A model generated the notes under the pieces. That model saw nothing but the letters and a program-made list of their open reading frames with translations, did no database searches and was not told where the DNA came from. Positions 17,617 through 28,027 of a DNA stretch of 64,000 nt are shown piece after piece; the first letter of the stretch is position 1, and the number at the start of each line of letters is the position of its first letter. Origin of the DNA: Sporosarcina ureae (lineage in GTDB: Bacteria > Bacillota > Bacilli > Bacillales_A > Planococcaceae); assembly GCF_002082015.1 (NCBI RefSeq), contig NZ_CP015109.1:520134-584133 (forward strand). Reading direction: 5' to 3'. The translations under genes were made by a program, and so were the position numbers.

Positions 17617-18030
17617 CTATGAAATACTGGCGCCGATGACGAATGACAGACCTACCGAAATACAGAGCGAAATAAATCCTACGGAGCGGTTGTCAGCCTG
17701 GATCTCCTTGTCCACTTTAAATTTCGGTGTTAGGAATTCGAACAGCAAATAGGCGAAGACGAGAAGCACAAAACCGTATAAGCCCCAGCCCATCATCTGC
17801 GGCAGGCTATTATGCTGCTCGATAGAATAACGGAATATATTAGCGACACCAAATATCTTTCCGCCTGTTGCCATCGCCACTGACAAATTCCCTTTACGGA
17901 TCTCTTCCCAGTTTTTATATTTTGTTACGATTTCAAATAGTACCATTGAGACGATCAAGCACAGTGTAACGACACTGAAATACCCGGCCGTCTCAACTAA
18001 TGGATGACTCCAAAATCCCGTATGATTCAT
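17617..18030 (-). CDS. yshE: DUF350 membrane protein (YshE-like)
   Basis: 137 residues with four predicted membrane segments (about 17-37, 48-65, 76-99 and 117-137). The segments MATGGKIFGVANIFRYS and ADNRSVGFISLC are typical of DUF350. The function of the family is not established. It lies between mutS2 and lcfA as yshE does in B. subtilis, and a tiny membrane-protein gene follows it. Confidence 0.85.
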   Translation of the reverse strand: MNHTGFWSHPLVETAGYFSVVTLCLIVSMVLFEIVTKYKNWEEIRKGNLSVAMATGGKIFGVANIFRYSIEQHNSLPQMMGWGLYGFVLLVFAYLLFEFLTPKFKVDKEIQADNRSVGFISLCISVGLSFVIGASIS

Positions 18031-18093
18031 AACGCCACACCTTCTTTATGTTCTCTTGCTTGTCATACGGCCCAAGCAGCTGAAAGGTTTCAT

Positions 18094-20451
18094 TTATTTT
18101 AATTCTACTACAGTCACGCCACTTCCACCTTCGCCCGCTTCACCAAAGCGATAGGATTTAACGCGTGAATGTTTTTTCAAATATTGTTGAACACCTTGTC
18201 GAAGTGCACCCGTTCCTTTACCGTGAATAATGTTCACTTGATGGTAGTTAGACAGTAACGCGTCATCAATATACTTCTCGGTTCGCGCTAGGGCATCTTC
18301 ATATCGTTCACCACGTAAATCAAGCTCCATTTTAACATGCCCCGAACGCCCTCTTACTGCTGAAACTGTGGTTTGTTTCTTTTCTTTTTCAGGTTTCGTA
18401 TATTGCAATCCCGATTCCGGTAATTTCATCTTCAAAATACCAATTTGAACGACCCACTCTTTGTCTGATACTTTTTCAACAAGAGTTCCTTTTTGTCCAT
18501 AGGCAAGTACTTTCACTTCGTCTCCTTGTTGTAACGGACGAGGTCCTGCTTGAGCTTTAATGGCTTTCTTTTTCTTTTCTTCAGGTGCAGCGCCTTCCAA
18601 ACGCTTTCGAGCTTCGATTAACTCATGCTCCTTCACGCTGGCACCTGCATTCATTCGTAGAGCACGTAAGTCTGAAATAACCGCTTCGGATTCTGTTCTA
18701 GCCTGATCTACGATTTTTTTCGCTCTCTCTTTGGCCGCTTCCGTTAAGCGGTCTTTTTGCTCTTCGAATTCTTGTAATTTATCGTGCAATTCTTTCTTCA
18801 GCTTCTCAGTTTCCAAAAGTACGTCATGTGTACGTTCAGCATCTTTTTCGGATTGTACACGACTCGTTTCAAGAGAGGCAATCATGGAATCTACTTCTCC
18901 GCGATTTTCTCCTGTGAAACTCTTTGCGCGATCGATTACATGACTTTGTAAACCTAGTCGTTTGGAAATTTCAAACGCGTTACTTCGTCCTGGTACACCG
19001 ATCAGTAAACGATAAGTCGGGCTCAATGTGTCAATGTCAAATTCAACACTCGCATTGGCTACACCTGTTCGGTTAAAGCTATACGCTTTTAATTCGGGAT
19101 AGTGAGTGGTCGCCATCACACGTGCGCCAGTGCCGTGCACTTCATCCAAAATGGATATGGCAAGAGCAGCACCTTCTTGAGGATCTGTCCCTGAACCTAA
19201 TTCATCGAATAATAATAGAGAACGTTCATCGAACTTCTTCAATATATTCACAATGTTGACCATATGAGATGAAAACGTACTCAAGCTCTGTTCGATTGAT
19301 TGCTCATCACCGATATCTGCATAAATCGAATCAAAGACGGCGACTTCAGAGCCATCAAGTACTGGAATAGGTAGACCTGCTTGTGCCATCAACGTGCAAA
19401 GGCCAACTGTTTTTAGTGTAACTGTTTTACCACCTGTATTTGGACCTGTGATCACAATGGTTGTGACATCGGCGCCAAATTCAATCGTATTCGCTACCGC
19501 TTCATTAATCGGTAGGAGCGGGTGACGCGCTTTAGAAAGCCGCATATAGCCATCTGCGTTAACTGCTGGTTTTGTACATTTATTTGCAGTACCATACTTA
19601 GCTTTTGCTAAAATGACATCTACTTCTGCCAATAGCTGCACCAATGTAAATAGCTCATGGGCGATTTCTTGAATACTTGCAGATAAGGCAAGCAAAATCT
19701 TTTCGATTTCTTCCTGCTCTTTGACTTTTAGTTCACGAATTTCGTTATTCGCTTGTACGACTGCATCCGGTTCGATGAATAACGTCTGGCCAGAGGATGA
19801 CATATCGTGAATTACACCGCCATAGTGTGAACGATATTCTGCTTTAACGGGAATACAATAACGATCATTTCGCATTGTGACGATTGCATCAGACAACATT
19901 TTCGATGCATTTTTCCCTCTCGTATAACTTTCAAGACGTTCACGCACACGACTTTCTTGGATACGTAAACTTTGACGGATCGAACGTAACGCGGATGAAG
20001 CACTATCCATCACTCGACCATTGTCATCGATCGCTGCATTGACTTCATGTTCGATTGCCGTCAGAATCGGCATCGCTTCCTTACGTGCGATTAAATGAGG
20101 AATAGTAATCTCGTCTTCAGCTGTAACCGCTTCTAAAAACTGACGAAGAATTCTACTGGCCCGGATTGTGTCAGCAATTTCCACTAATTCCATTGCGCTT
20201 AACATGCCGCCAATTTGCGCTCGTTTAGCATGGGATCGAATATCATGGATTCCACCCATTGGGACATTCCCGCGGATTCGTAAAAGTGCTAATCCTTCAT
20301 CTGTTTCCTCAAGTAACCGATTGACATCTTCGAGGTTTGTTGAAGGTACTAACTGCTCTATATGTGCACGGCCCGCAATGGACGTACATTGTGCCGCTAC
20401 TTGTTGAATGATTTTATCAAATTCAAGTGTTTTTAAGACACGCTTTTCCAA
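18094..20451 (-). CDS. mutS2: MutS2 (Smr-domain DNA/ribosome-associated ATPase)
   Basis: 785 residues, the usual length of MutS2. Core MutS clamp and ATPase with Walker A GPNTGGKTVTLKT, Walker B LLFDELGSGTDPQEG and the TTHYPELK switch, a long coiled coil (about 515-630), a KOW-like segment (GDEVKVLAYGQKGTLVEKVS), and a C-terminal Smr domain with LDLRGERYEDA and IIHGKGTGALR. It lacks the mismatch-binding domain of MutS. In B. subtilis it acts on collided ribosomes; in other species suppression of recombination was proposed. It follows polX by 16 bases. Confidence 0.96.
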   Translation of the reverse strand: MEKRVLKTLEFDKIIQQVAAQCTSIAGRAHIEQLVPSTNLEDVNRLLEETDEGLALLRIRGNVPMGGIHDIRSHAKRAQIGGMLSAMELVEIADTIRASRILRQFLEAVTAEDEITIPHLIARKEAMPILTAIEHEVNAAIDDNGRVMDSASSALRSIRQSLRIQESRVRERLESYTRGKNASKMLSDAIVTMRNDRYCIPVKAEYRSHYGGVIHDMSSSGQTLFIEPDAVVQANNEIRELKVKEQEEIEKILLALSASIQEIAHELFTLVQLLAEVDVILAKAKYGTANKCTKPAVNADGYMRLSKARHPLLPINEAVANTIEFGADVTTIVITGPNTGGKTVTLKTVGLCTLMAQAGLPIPVLDGSEVAVFDSIYADIGDEQSIEQSLSTFSSHMVNIVNILKKFDERSLLLFDELGSGTDPQEGAALAISILDEVHGTGARVMATTHYPELKAYSFNRTGVANASVEFDIDTLSPTYRLLIGVPGRSNAFEISKRLGLQSHVIDRAKSFTGENRGEVDSMIASLETSRVQSEKDAERTHDVLLETEKLKKELHDKLQEFEEQKDRLTEAAKERAKKIVDQARTESEAVISDLRALRMNAGASVKEHELIEARKRLEGAAPEEKKKKAIKAQAGPRPLQQGDEVKVLAYGQKGTLVEKVSDKEWVVQIGILKMKLPESGLQYTKPEKEKKQTTVSAVRGRSGHVKMELDLRGERYEDALARTEKYIDDALLSNYHQVNIIHGKGTGALRQGVQQYLKKHSRVKSYRFGEAGEGGSGVTVVELK

Positions 20452-20467
20452 TGTCTTACACTCCCTT

Positions 20468-22174
20468 TCATCTACGGATCACTTTCTCAATAAATGTCTC
20501 AAGCGGCCATGTATTGACTACTTGTTCAGCAGCAAGCCAAGCTTTTTGTGCGTATTCTACGCCAATCGGCATAATATCAAGCTGTTCAGTCGCATGCGCA
20601 TCTGTATTGATTGCAATATTGACACCAGCTTCTATTGCTTGCATGATGTGTTCTGTGCGTAAATCCAAACGATATGGACTGGCGTTCACTTCTAGTATTT
20701 TGCCGTATTCGCTCGCCCACTTGATGAGCTGCTCGATATCCGGATTATACCCTTCACGTTGACCAATAATACGACCTGTCGGGTGGGCAATCATGTGTAC
20801 GTGCGGATTTTTACACGCGGCATGCAGACGCTCCATAATTTGCTCTTGTGGTTGATTGAAACTAGAGTGAATGGACGCAATGACAAAGTCAAGTTGCTCT
20901 AGAATCTCATCTTCAAAATCTAACTTCCCATCTGGCAGAATGTCCATCTCCGTTCCGCAGAACACCTCAATATCATCGTACTTCGCGTTCACTGCACGAA
21001 TTTCTTCTATTTGCTTCAATAAACGCTCAGGTGTTAAACCATTTGCTACTTTTAAATAATGCGAATGATCGGTGATGACCAAATGTGAATAACCTTTTGC
21101 ACGACAGGCTTCTACCATTTCTTCAATGGAATGACCGCCATCTGACCAAGTGGTATGCATATGCAAGTCGGAACGAATCAATTCAGGCGTGACAAGTGTA
21201 GAGATTTCTTCTGCTCGATCAAGCTCCGTTCCGTCCTTACGAATACTTGGAGGAATAAACGGCAAATCAAAGTGTGCAAAGAATTCCGTTTCACTAGAAA
21301 ATGTCTGCACATGTCCTGTTTCGTCTTCCACACCGTATTCACTAATTTTCTGTTTGCGATTTTTAGCCAACTGACGCATCCGTATATTATGTGCGGCTGA
21401 GCCAGTAAAGTGATGAAGTGCTGTTGCGAATTGGTCTTCCGTGACAAAACGGAAATCTGCATCGATAGGGTTTTCTGTATCAAGTGAAATCGACAGTTTA
21501 GCGTCCCCTGCTGCAATCACTTTTTCGATCGGTAAAGCAGCCAATATTTTTTCCCGGACGATTTGCGGTTCTTCAGTTACGAGAATCCAGTCTACATCTG
21601 AACTTTCTTCTTCTCGCCTGCGATAACTCCCTGCTACTTGATACTTTTGAATCTCATCGATCAACTCTAATTCAGCTTGCACGATCTCAACGACTTTAGT
21701 CACTTGCCAAATCGGTGTCTTACCGGAACGATTTGCAAGTATTTCAATTTCACGCAATAAATTTTCTTCTGTCTTTTTACCGAATCCAGGAATTTTGCTT
21801 ACCTCTTGTCGTTCGCAAGCCGCTTGAAGTGATTCAATCGAATCAATATTTAACGCTTCTCGTAGTTTGGCTATTTTCTTTCCGCCAAGTCCAGGGATAT
21901 TCAAGAGAGGAATCAATCCTTTCGGAACTTTCTCTTCAAGCTCCGTCAAGACATCTGAAGTTCCTTTCTCCATCAAATCCACAATGACCGCACCGGTCCC
22001 TTTGCCGATTCCCTTCAATGACAAGATATCATCCATCTCCGCAAGACTTCTCGTGTCCAATTCTAAAGTCGAAGCGGCTTTTCTAAATGCAGCTACCTTG
22101 AAATGATTTTCTCCAAGTAGTTCCATGTATAAGGCAATTTTTTCAAACGTACGGATTATCGTCTTTTTATTCAC
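20468..22174 (-). CDS. polX: DNA polymerase/3'-5' exonuclease PolX
   Basis: Family X repair polymerase, 568 residues. An N-terminal helix-hairpin-helix region (SLKGIGKGTGAVI and NIPGLGGKKIAKLREAL) is followed by the palm with GSYRRREEESSDVDW (metal-binding aspartates). A C-terminal PHP domain begins at SDLHMHTTWSDGGHSIEEM and contains TDHSHYLKVANG, GTEMDIL and AINTDAHAT. Matches YshC of B. subtilis, base-excision repair. Bacterial PolX proteins with this PHP domain carry the exonuclease. Confidence 0.95.
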   Translation of the reverse strand: MNKKTIIRTFEKIALYMELLGENHFKVAAFRKAASTLELDTRSLAEMDDILSLKGIGKGTGAVIVDLMEKGTSDVLTELEEKVPKGLIPLLNIPGLGGKKIAKLREALNIDSIESLQAACERQEVSKIPGFGKKTEENLLREIEILANRSGKTPIWQVTKVVEIVQAELELIDEIQKYQVAGSYRRREEESSDVDWILVTEEPQIVREKILAALPIEKVIAAGDAKLSISLDTENPIDADFRFVTEDQFATALHHFTGSAAHNIRMRQLAKNRKQKISEYGVEDETGHVQTFSSETEFFAHFDLPFIPPSIRKDGTELDRAEEISTLVTPELIRSDLHMHTTWSDGGHSIEEMVEACRAKGYSHLVITDHSHYLKVANGLTPERLLKQIEEIRAVNAKYDDIEVFCGTEMDILPDGKLDFEDEILEQLDFVIASIHSSFNQPQEQIMERLHAACKNPHVHMIAHPTGRIIGQREGYNPDIEQLIKWASEYGKILEVNASPYRLDLRTEHIMQAIEAGVNIAINTDAHATEQLDIMPIGVEYAQKAWLAAEQVVNTWPLETFIEKVIRR

Positions 22175-22197
22175 GTCAGTATCCTCCCCACTCTGTT

Positions 22198-22228
22198 AAA
22201 AAAGCTTCCACGCGTTCGGGAAGCTTTT
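22198..22228 (-). terminator. Terminator between cvpA and polX
   Basis: Plus-strand arms aaaaaagcttcc (22198-22209) and ggaagctttt (22219-22228), giving an AT-flanked hairpin with T run on the minus strand. It implies that polX-mutS2 have a separate promoter or depend on readthrough. Confidence 0.85.
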
Positions 22229-22260
22229 AGTTCATATGTACAGTACATTATTTACAAGCG

Positions 22261-22800
22261 TTAGCCTATATAAACGAACCACCAATTCTTTATTGCCGAG
22301 GAAATAATTGGCGTATGTTCGAACATCGCTTTCGCCAGCAATGAATGACCTAATGAGTTTTGGATGACTTCAACAGGAAGCATCGCAAGTAAAGATAAAA
22401 CGAAAAAGATGATGACATAGAATTCAATAAATCCTAGTCCAGCGCCAATCAGACGTGCGCCAAAACCAAGGATCGGAATATGCTTGATAAAGTCTAGCAT
22501 GGAACCTACTAATTGCAAAACTAACTTCATTCCGACAAAAATCAAAATAAATGCGATCAACCGGTAAAACGTCATATCCAAATCCAAGTTTTCGAACGTC
22601 CAGCTCAGTGAATCTGCTGCAGTCGCCCCTGGATAAGGTATCCATAGTATTAATTTTTCTGCAAATGGCTTGTAGAATTTATACGCCACGATTACCGATA
22701 CAATCAATCCTAACATATGGATGAGCTGTACGATGAATCCGCGTCTAAAGCCTGCAATCAGGCCGCCTACAAGCAGTAAAATAATGAGTAAATCTATCAT
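22261..22800 (-). CDS. CvpA-family membrane protein (YshB-like)
   Basis: 179 residues with four hydrophobic segments and the CvpA-like start MIDLLIILLLVGGLIAGFRR GF, AFILIFVGMKLVLQLVGSML and GAGLGFIEFYVIIFFVL. The family is named after an E. coli gene needed for colicin V production; its role in Bacillales is unknown. It sits 10 bases after zapA in the same order as yshA(zapA)-yshB in B. subtilis. Confidence 0.87.
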   Translation of the reverse strand: MIDLLIILLLVGGLIAGFRRGFIVQLIHMLGLIVSVIVAYKFYKPFAEKLILWIPYPGATAADSLSWTFENLDLDMTFYRLIAFILIFVGMKLVLQLVGSMLDFIKHIPILGFGARLIGAGLGFIEFYVIIFFVLSLLAMLPVEVIQNSLGHSLLAKAMFEHTPIISSAIKNWWFVYIG

Positions 22801-22810
22801 ATTTCGCCCC

Positions 22811-23071
22811 TCAACCCTTCATGTTTTTCACTTCTTCTTCTAATTCTTTTACTCTGTCTTGTAGTTTCAGAAATTCGTGGACACTATTTACCGCTGTCAG
22901 AACAGCAATCCTCTTGCTGTCGAGGTGTCGATTATGCTTACTAATTTCGCGCATTTTTTCATCAACGAGCGAGGCTACATAACGTACATGTGCAGATGGT
23001 TCCGTACCAACAACCGTATATGTTTGTCCGTAGATATCAACTGTCACTCTTGCTCTTTTTTTGTCCGCCAT
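22811..23071 (-). CDS. zapA: Cell division protein ZapA
   Basis: 86 residues. The N-terminal beta-rich part (RARVTVDIYGQTYTVVGTEP) is followed by the helical coiled coil (ISKHNRHLDSKRIAVLTAVN, then SVHEFLKLQDRVKELEEEVK) that dimerises. ZapA cross-links FtsZ filaments at the septum. It is divergent from rnhC, as in B. subtilis. Confidence 0.93.
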   Translation of the reverse strand: MADKKRARVTVDIYGQTYTVVGTEPSAHVRYVASLVDEKMREISKHNRHLDSKRIAVLTAVNSVHEFLKLQDRVKELEEEVKNMKG

Positions 23072-23247
23072 TTTTACGCCCTCCCTCTTAAAAACCCTTT
23101 TATAATCATACCATGAAAATCAATTACTTGTGAATCAATTACGCCTCATATTGACATGAGATTCGAATTTCAGACATTATTTTTTCGGTAGAAATTCTAG
23201 TTTCAGGTATACTGAGTACTAGATCATTTCGAGGAGTGGGTAAAAAA

Positions 23248-24177
23248 GTGAGTAATCAAGTCATCGTTCTATCTGAAAAAGAAATGCCGGAAGTAATTCG
23301 CTTCTATGAAACAAATAAAGTCATCCGTAATGCCCCAGGTGTCGTTTTCGCAGCCAAAACTGCTGATACATCTATCACTGCTTACCGGTCAGGTAAAGTA
23401 TTGTTTCAAGGAGCAGGCGCTGACAGAGAAGCCGCACGCTGGGGAAACATAGGAACTGTAGCAAAAGTAACACCTTCTGGAGCAAAAGGAGATACGTTAC
23501 CCGCAAACTTCGCATCGTTATCTGTACTTGGCTCAGATGAGACAGGTACTGGAGATTTCTTCGGTCCTATCACTGTAGCTGCTTGTTTTGTTAGTAGTGA
23601 GCAGATTGAATTGGTGAAAGAACTAGGAGTAAAAGATTCCAAACAACTTACAGATGCGTATATGCAGCAAATCGCTGAGGATTTGAAACAAGTTGTCACC
23701 TACTCCATGTTGACGCTTGATAACGTCAAATATAATGAAATCCAAGGTAAAGGATGGTCGCAAGGCAAAATCAAAGCTATTCTTCATAACCAAGCCCTTC
23801 AGGAAGTACTCGATCAGATGCGTCCTGTTTTACCGGAATATATTCTCATTGACCAGTTTGCGGAGCGGCGTGTTTACTATAATTACTTAAAGGATGAATC
23901 TAGTATCATTCAAGACAAAGTTCTTTTTTCAACAAAAGCTGAAAACCTTCATGTATCGGTAGCGACAGCCTCTATACTCGCGCGGGTTGCATTCCTTGAA
24001 GCAATGGATCAACTAAGTAGTCAAGCTGGTGTCACATTACCTAAAGGTGCCGGTCCTAAAGTTGATCAAGTAGCTTGTCAAGTTATCCGTAAAAAGGGAG
24101 AGCCATTTCTACACTCTATTACGAAAGTACATTTCGCCAATACACAAAAGGCATTGAAACTCGCCTATAAAAAATAA
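23248..24177 (+). CDS. rnhC: Ribonuclease HIII
   Basis: Endonuclease that cuts RNA in RNA-DNA hybrids. 309 residues from the GTG at 23248 (GAGGAG upstream at 11 bases); an earlier in-frame GTG at 23236 is inside the Shine-Dalgarno. The N-terminal TBP-like substrate-binding domain (about 1-85) is typical of HIII. The catalytic domain begins LGSDETGTGDFFGPITVAAC (Asp and Glu of the DEDE set), followed by GVKDSKQLTD, YILIDQFAE and the helix VATASILARVAFL. Convergent with pheT; they share a terminator. Confidence 0.95.
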   Translation: MSNQVIVLSEKEMPEVIRFYETNKVIRNAPGVVFAAKTADTSITAYRSGKVLFQGAGADREAARWGNIGTVAKVTPSGAKGDTLPANFASLSVLGSDETGTGDFFGPITVAACFVSSEQIELVKELGVKDSKQLTDAYMQQIAEDLKQVVTYSMLTLDNVKYNEIQGKGWSQGKIKAILHNQALQEVLDQMRPVLPEYILIDQFAERRVYYNYLKDESSIIQDKVLFSTKAENLHVSVATASILARVAFLEAMDQLSSQAGVTLPKGAGPKVDQVACQVIRKKGEPFLHSITKVHFANTQKALKLAYKK

Positions 24178-24192
24178 GAAGATGGCACTAAA

Positions 24193-24237
24193 ATAAAGCA
24201 GGCCACCCGTCAGAAAACTGACAGGTAGCCTGTTTAT
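24193..24237. terminator. Shared terminator of rnhC and pheT
   Basis: Imperfect long stem: ataaagcaggccacccgtcag (24193-24213, 21 bases by position) with ctgacaggtagcctgtttat (24218-24237), loop aaaa, A/T-rich flanks on both sides. Lies between convergent genes. Confidence 0.85.
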
Positions 24238-24240
24238 TTA

Positions 24241-26652
24241 TTAGGAGCGAAGCTGTGCGTTTGCTTGTACAGTTAACGCGTCCAATACTTTACTGTGCGC
24301 TTTGACGACATCTTCATCTGTCAACGTACGCTCAGGATCGAAGTATGTTAGAGAGAACGCAACGGATTTTGTTCCTTCTTCCACGTTCTTCCCTTCATAT
24401 AAATCAAACAACTGAACTTTCTTCAGTAATTTTCCGCCTGCTTGCTCGATAATTTTCTCCAAGTCTGCAGCAGATGTGTCTCGATCGACAACTAGAGCAA
24501 TATCACGAGAGATGGAAGGATAGCGTGGAACCGCTTCATACAACAGCTCTTCCGTCGCAGTTTGCATAATAGACTGCAAGTTCATTTCCATGACATACGT
24601 TTCTTGCAGGTCACGATGATTTTGCACAGTTGGATGTACTTGACCGATGATCCCTACTGACTGATCATCTAGCCATATTGTAGCTGTACGACCTGGATGC
24701 ATTTGCTCCACCGTCGCTTTTGTGAATTGTAGTCGTTCGAGCAAACCTAACTGCTCAAATAATCCTTCTACAATTCCTTTCATAACGAAGAAATCCACTT
24801 TTTTCGTTTCGCCTTGCCATGCATGATGAACCCATTTACCAGTCAATACGGCTGCAACATGTTCTACTTCTTTCGGTAAACCGTCTTCTTCGATACCGAG
24901 GAAAACTGATCCTGTTTCGTAAAGTGCAATTGAATCATTGCGGCGAGCTACGTTATACGTTGCAGCGTCGAGAAGGTGTGGAATGATGCTTTGTCGAAGA
25001 ATACTGCGCTCTTCACTCATCGGCATAAGCAATTTTGTTACAGGAGCTGTCTCCAATGCGAAAGCTTGCGCATCTTTTGGTGAAGCCAATGAATACGTTA
25101 AAGCTTGCGATAGACCTGCGGCTTCAAGGTATCTGCGGACAATGCGACGCTTTGTCTGATATGGAGTCAACCCACCTGGTGTACTTTCTACGATGGGCAA
25201 TGTTTTTGGGATTTCATCATAGCCGTATAGACGTGCAATTTCTTCAATCATATCTTCTTTGATTTTCAAGTCTTGACGTCGCGTCGGGATATCCATCACG
25301 AGTTGGCCATTGATTAATTCCGTCGGGATTTGCAAACGGTCCATAATGGATTTCATTTCATCCATAGCAATCTTCATACCTAGACGATTATTTACGTAGT
25401 CTGGTGAAAGAATGATTCTCTCAGGTGTTTTGTCAAGTTCGTCGAACGTAACCGACCCCTCAAGTACTTCTCCACCTGCCAGTTCAGCCATCAATTGTGC
25501 TGCTCGCTCTGCTGCTTCTGCTACGCGATTCGGATCCACACCTTTTTCAAAGCGTGTGCTAGCATCACTGCGTAATCCCACTTCTTTAGATGTTTGTCGA
25601 ACAGAACCTGGTGCAAAATAAGCTGACTCGATCACAACAGTTGAAGTACCTTCATACACTTCTGAATTAGCGCCGCCCATGACACCCGCAAGTGCAACTG
25701 GCTCTTTGCCATTCGTTATGACTAGTTGTTGTCCATTTAATGTACGTTCTACTTGATCAAGCGTCACCATTTTTTCGCCTTCACGAGCATGACGCACGAC
25801 AATCTCTTTCGTTTCGAGACGGTCATAGTCAAATGCGTGAAGAGGCTGTCCATATTCCATCAATACATAGTTCGTGATATCGACCACGTTATTATGCGGT
25901 CGGATACCCGCTGACATTAACGTGTTTTGCAACCACTGAGGTGATTCCGCCACTTTGACGTTCTTCACTACTTTTGCAACGTACATGGGATTATCTTCAG
26001 TTGCTTCTACAGTAAGCTTCAAAACGTCTTGCGCTTTTTCTGCAGACTCTGTATACGAAATTTCAGGCAGCTTAATATCTTTCGATAAAATCGCTCCTAC
26101 TTCATACGCAACACCCAACATACTCAGTGCATCCGAACGGTTTGGCGTTAAATCGAATTCTAAAATACGATCGTACAACCCAAGATGCGTCAATGCACTA
26201 TCTCCAGCACACACGTCACTTGGCAACACATAGATTCCCTCTGCATACGCTTTTGGAACCAATTTCCCTTCAATACCGAGTTCTTGCAGCGAACAGATCA
26301 TGCCGTTAGATTCTTCGCCACGAAGTTTCGCTTTCTTAATTTTCATTCCACCAGGCAAGACAGCCCCTGGTCGTGCAACAATCACATTTTGTCCTTCTGC
26401 GATATTCGGAGCTCCACAAATAATTTGCGAAATCTCTCCACCTACATCGACTTGACAAATATGTAATTTATCCGCTTCAGGGTGTTTCACACAGCTATTC
26501 ACATGTCCAATTACAATATTGTCCATACCGAATGAACGATCCATGATGCCATCTACTTCAATACCAGCACGAGTGATTTTTTCTGCCAGTTCTTCTATGG
26601 ATAGTTCATTCCAGTCTACGTAATTACTTAACCAATTTGTTGATACTAACAT
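24241..26652 (-). CDS. pheT: Phenylalanyl-tRNA synthetase, beta subunit
   Basis: 803 residues, full length. Domains in order: tRNA-binding OB fold (about 40-155, VIGHVNSCVKHPEADKLHIC), the B3/4 editing domain, B5 domain, the catalytic-like core (SDASTRFEKGVDPNRVA belongs to the B3/B4-B5 boundary) and C-terminal FDX-ACB anticodon-binding domain (PRYPSISRDIALVVDRDTSA). Works as the (alpha-beta)2 enzyme with PheS. Follows pheS by 12 bases; AAGGAGG precedes the ATG. Confidence 0.98.
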   Translation of the reverse strand: MLVSTNWLSNYVDWNELSIEELAEKITRAGIEVDGIMDRSFGMDNIVIGHVNSCVKHPEADKLHICQVDVGGEISQIICGAPNIAEGQNVIVARPGAVLPGGMKIKKAKLRGEESNGMICSLQELGIEGKLVPKAYAEGIYVLPSDVCAGDSALTHLGLYDRILEFDLTPNRSDALSMLGVAYEVGAILSKDIKLPEISYTESAEKAQDVLKLTVEATEDNPMYVAKVVKNVKVAESPQWLQNTLMSAGIRPHNNVVDITNYVLMEYGQPLHAFDYDRLETKEIVVRHAREGEKMVTLDQVERTLNGQQLVITNGKEPVALAGVMGGANSEVYEGTSTVVIESAYFAPGSVRQTSKEVGLRSDASTRFEKGVDPNRVAEAAERAAQLMAELAGGEVLEGSVTFDELDKTPERIILSPDYVNNRLGMKIAMDEMKSIMDRLQIPTELINGQLVMDIPTRRQDLKIKEDMIEEIARLYGYDEIPKTLPIVESTPGGLTPYQTKRRIVRRYLEAAGLSQALTYSLASPKDAQAFALETAPVTKLLMPMSEERSILRQSIIPHLLDAATYNVARRNDSIALYETGSVFLGIEEDGLPKEVEHVAAVLTGKWVHHAWQGETKKVDFFVMKGIVEGLFEQLGLLERLQFTKATVEQMHPGRTATIWLDDQSVGIIGQVHPTVQNHRDLQETYVMEMNLQSIMQTATEELLYEAVPRYPSISRDIALVVDRDTSAADLEKIIEQAGGKLLKKVQLFDLYEGKNVEEGTKSVAFSLTYFDPERTLTDEDVVKAHSKVLDALTVQANAQLRS

Positions 26653-26664
26653 CCATATTCCTCC

Positions 26665-27702
26665 TTATGCCTCTGACCGGTGGAATTGTGAAATAAACCG
26701 AATGTCATTTGTATAGAAATGACGAATATCTTCCACTCCGTATTTTAACATCGCAATTCTTTCCGGCCCCATGCCGAATGCAAATCCTGTAACTTCTTCT
26801 GGGTTGTAGCCAGCCATTTCCAAAACGTTTGGATGGACCATACCCGCTCCTAAAATTTCAATCCAGCCAGTTTTCTTACACACGTTACAACCTGATCCGC
26901 CACACTTAAAACAAGAAATATCCATTTCAACTGAAGGCTCAGTGAATGGGAAGAAGCTTGGACGCAAACGAATTTCACGCTCAGCACCGAATAATTTCTT
27001 CGCTAGTAAATCAAGTGTGCCTTTCAAGTCGCTCATGCGGATATTTTCGCCCACAACCAGTCCTTCGATCTGTGTGAATTGATGAGAATGCGTCGCATCA
27101 TCCGAATCTCGTCGGTATACTTTACCAGGACAAATGATTTTGATCGCAGCACCCTTTTTTGCTTCCATCGTACGTGCTTGGACAGGAGACGTATGTGTGC
27201 GCAATAAAATATCCTCTGTAATATAGAAGGAATCTTGCATATCACGAGCCGGGTGACCTTTTGGCAAATTCAGTGCTTCGAAGTTGTAATAATCTTTTTC
27301 TACTTCGGGTCCTTCAGCGATTTCATACCCCATGCTGATGAAAAAGTCTTCGATTTCCTCTACTACACGTGTTAATGGATGATGATTACCAAGTGTTATT
27401 GGACGCCCTGGTAACGTAACATCAATCGATTCATTTTCCAGTTGTTCTTGGATCGCTTGCTGTTCGAGAATCTCTTTACGTTCCTCAAGAATTGCTGTTA
27501 CACTTTCTCGGATTTCATTGACGAGCGCCCCCATCTTCGGACGTTCTTCAGCAGGTAATTTACCCATCCCCTTTAACAGGTCCGTAATCGGACCTTTTTT
27601 CCCAAGATACGCTACACGTACATCGTTTAATTCTTTGACAGTATGGGATTCATTGATTTTCAACATTACTTGTTCTTTCAGTTCATGCAACTGTTCCTTC
27701 AT
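26665..27702 (-). CDS. pheS: Phenylalanyl-tRNA synthetase, alpha subunit
   Basis: 345 residues. N-terminal coiled coil for tRNA contact (1-85) followed by the class II catalytic core: motif 2 at [20 protein letters not shown] followed by QIEGLVV, and motif 3 at [35 protein letters not shown]-like text reads [27 protein letters not shown] lies upstream of the ATG. Under control of the T-box leader directly upstream. Confidence 0.98.
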   Translation of the reverse strand: MKEQLHELKEQVMLKINESHTVKELNDVRVAYLGKKGPITDLLKGMGKLPAEERPKMGALVNEIRESVTAILEERKEILEQQAIQEQLENESIDVTLPGRPITLGNHHPLTRVVEEIEDFFISMGYEIAEGPEVEKDYYNFEALNLPKGHPARDMQDSFYITEDILLRTHTSPVQARTMEAKKGAAIKIICPGKVYRRDSDDATHSHQFTQIEGLVVGENIRMSDLKGTLDLLAKKLFGAEREIRLRPSFFPFTEPSVEMDISCFKCGGSGCNVCKKTGWIEILGAGMVHPNVLEMAGYNPEEVTGFAFGMGPERIAMLKYGVEDIRHFYTNDIRFISQFHRSEA

Positions 27703-27709
27703 GTGTACT

Positions 27710-28024
27710 TGCTCCTCTCTCTATTTGGCGGCTACATCACTAAACTTCCCGAAAACAAAAAAACTCGCCCCTATAAAAGGGACGAGGTCGATTTCGCGGT
27801 ACCACCCTGATTAGTTTGCATCAAAAAAGACGATGCAAAATCACTTAAATTGGAATAACGGTCCTATGCCGGCACGCCTTTACATGTCTGGTCCAAGCGT
27901 GCAGCTCGCGGGGTGAACTTCAATGGCGCATCGTTTTCCACACTTTCAGTCGAGGTGTGAAATCCCTGATCACGTGTCTTACCATTTACTCTTCCCGGTC
28001 ATTGCTATTTTCTTTGATTCGCCT
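27710..28024 (-). promoter_or_regulatory. T-box (tRNA-Phe) leader of pheST
   Basis: The T-box antiterminator sequence TCAGGGTGGTACCGCG is at 27810-27795 (minus strand). Its UGGU pairs with the ACCA end expected of tRNA-Phe. It is followed by the terminator stem CTCGTCCCT/AGGGGCGAG (27786-27778 and 27772-27764) and TTTTTTT. About 105 bases upstream, a TTC triplet (27917-27915) in the context GAAGTTCACC is the probable specifier codon (Phe). Uncharged tRNA-Phe would favour antitermination and raise PheST synthesis. Confidence 0.93.
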
Positions 28025-28027
28025 TCT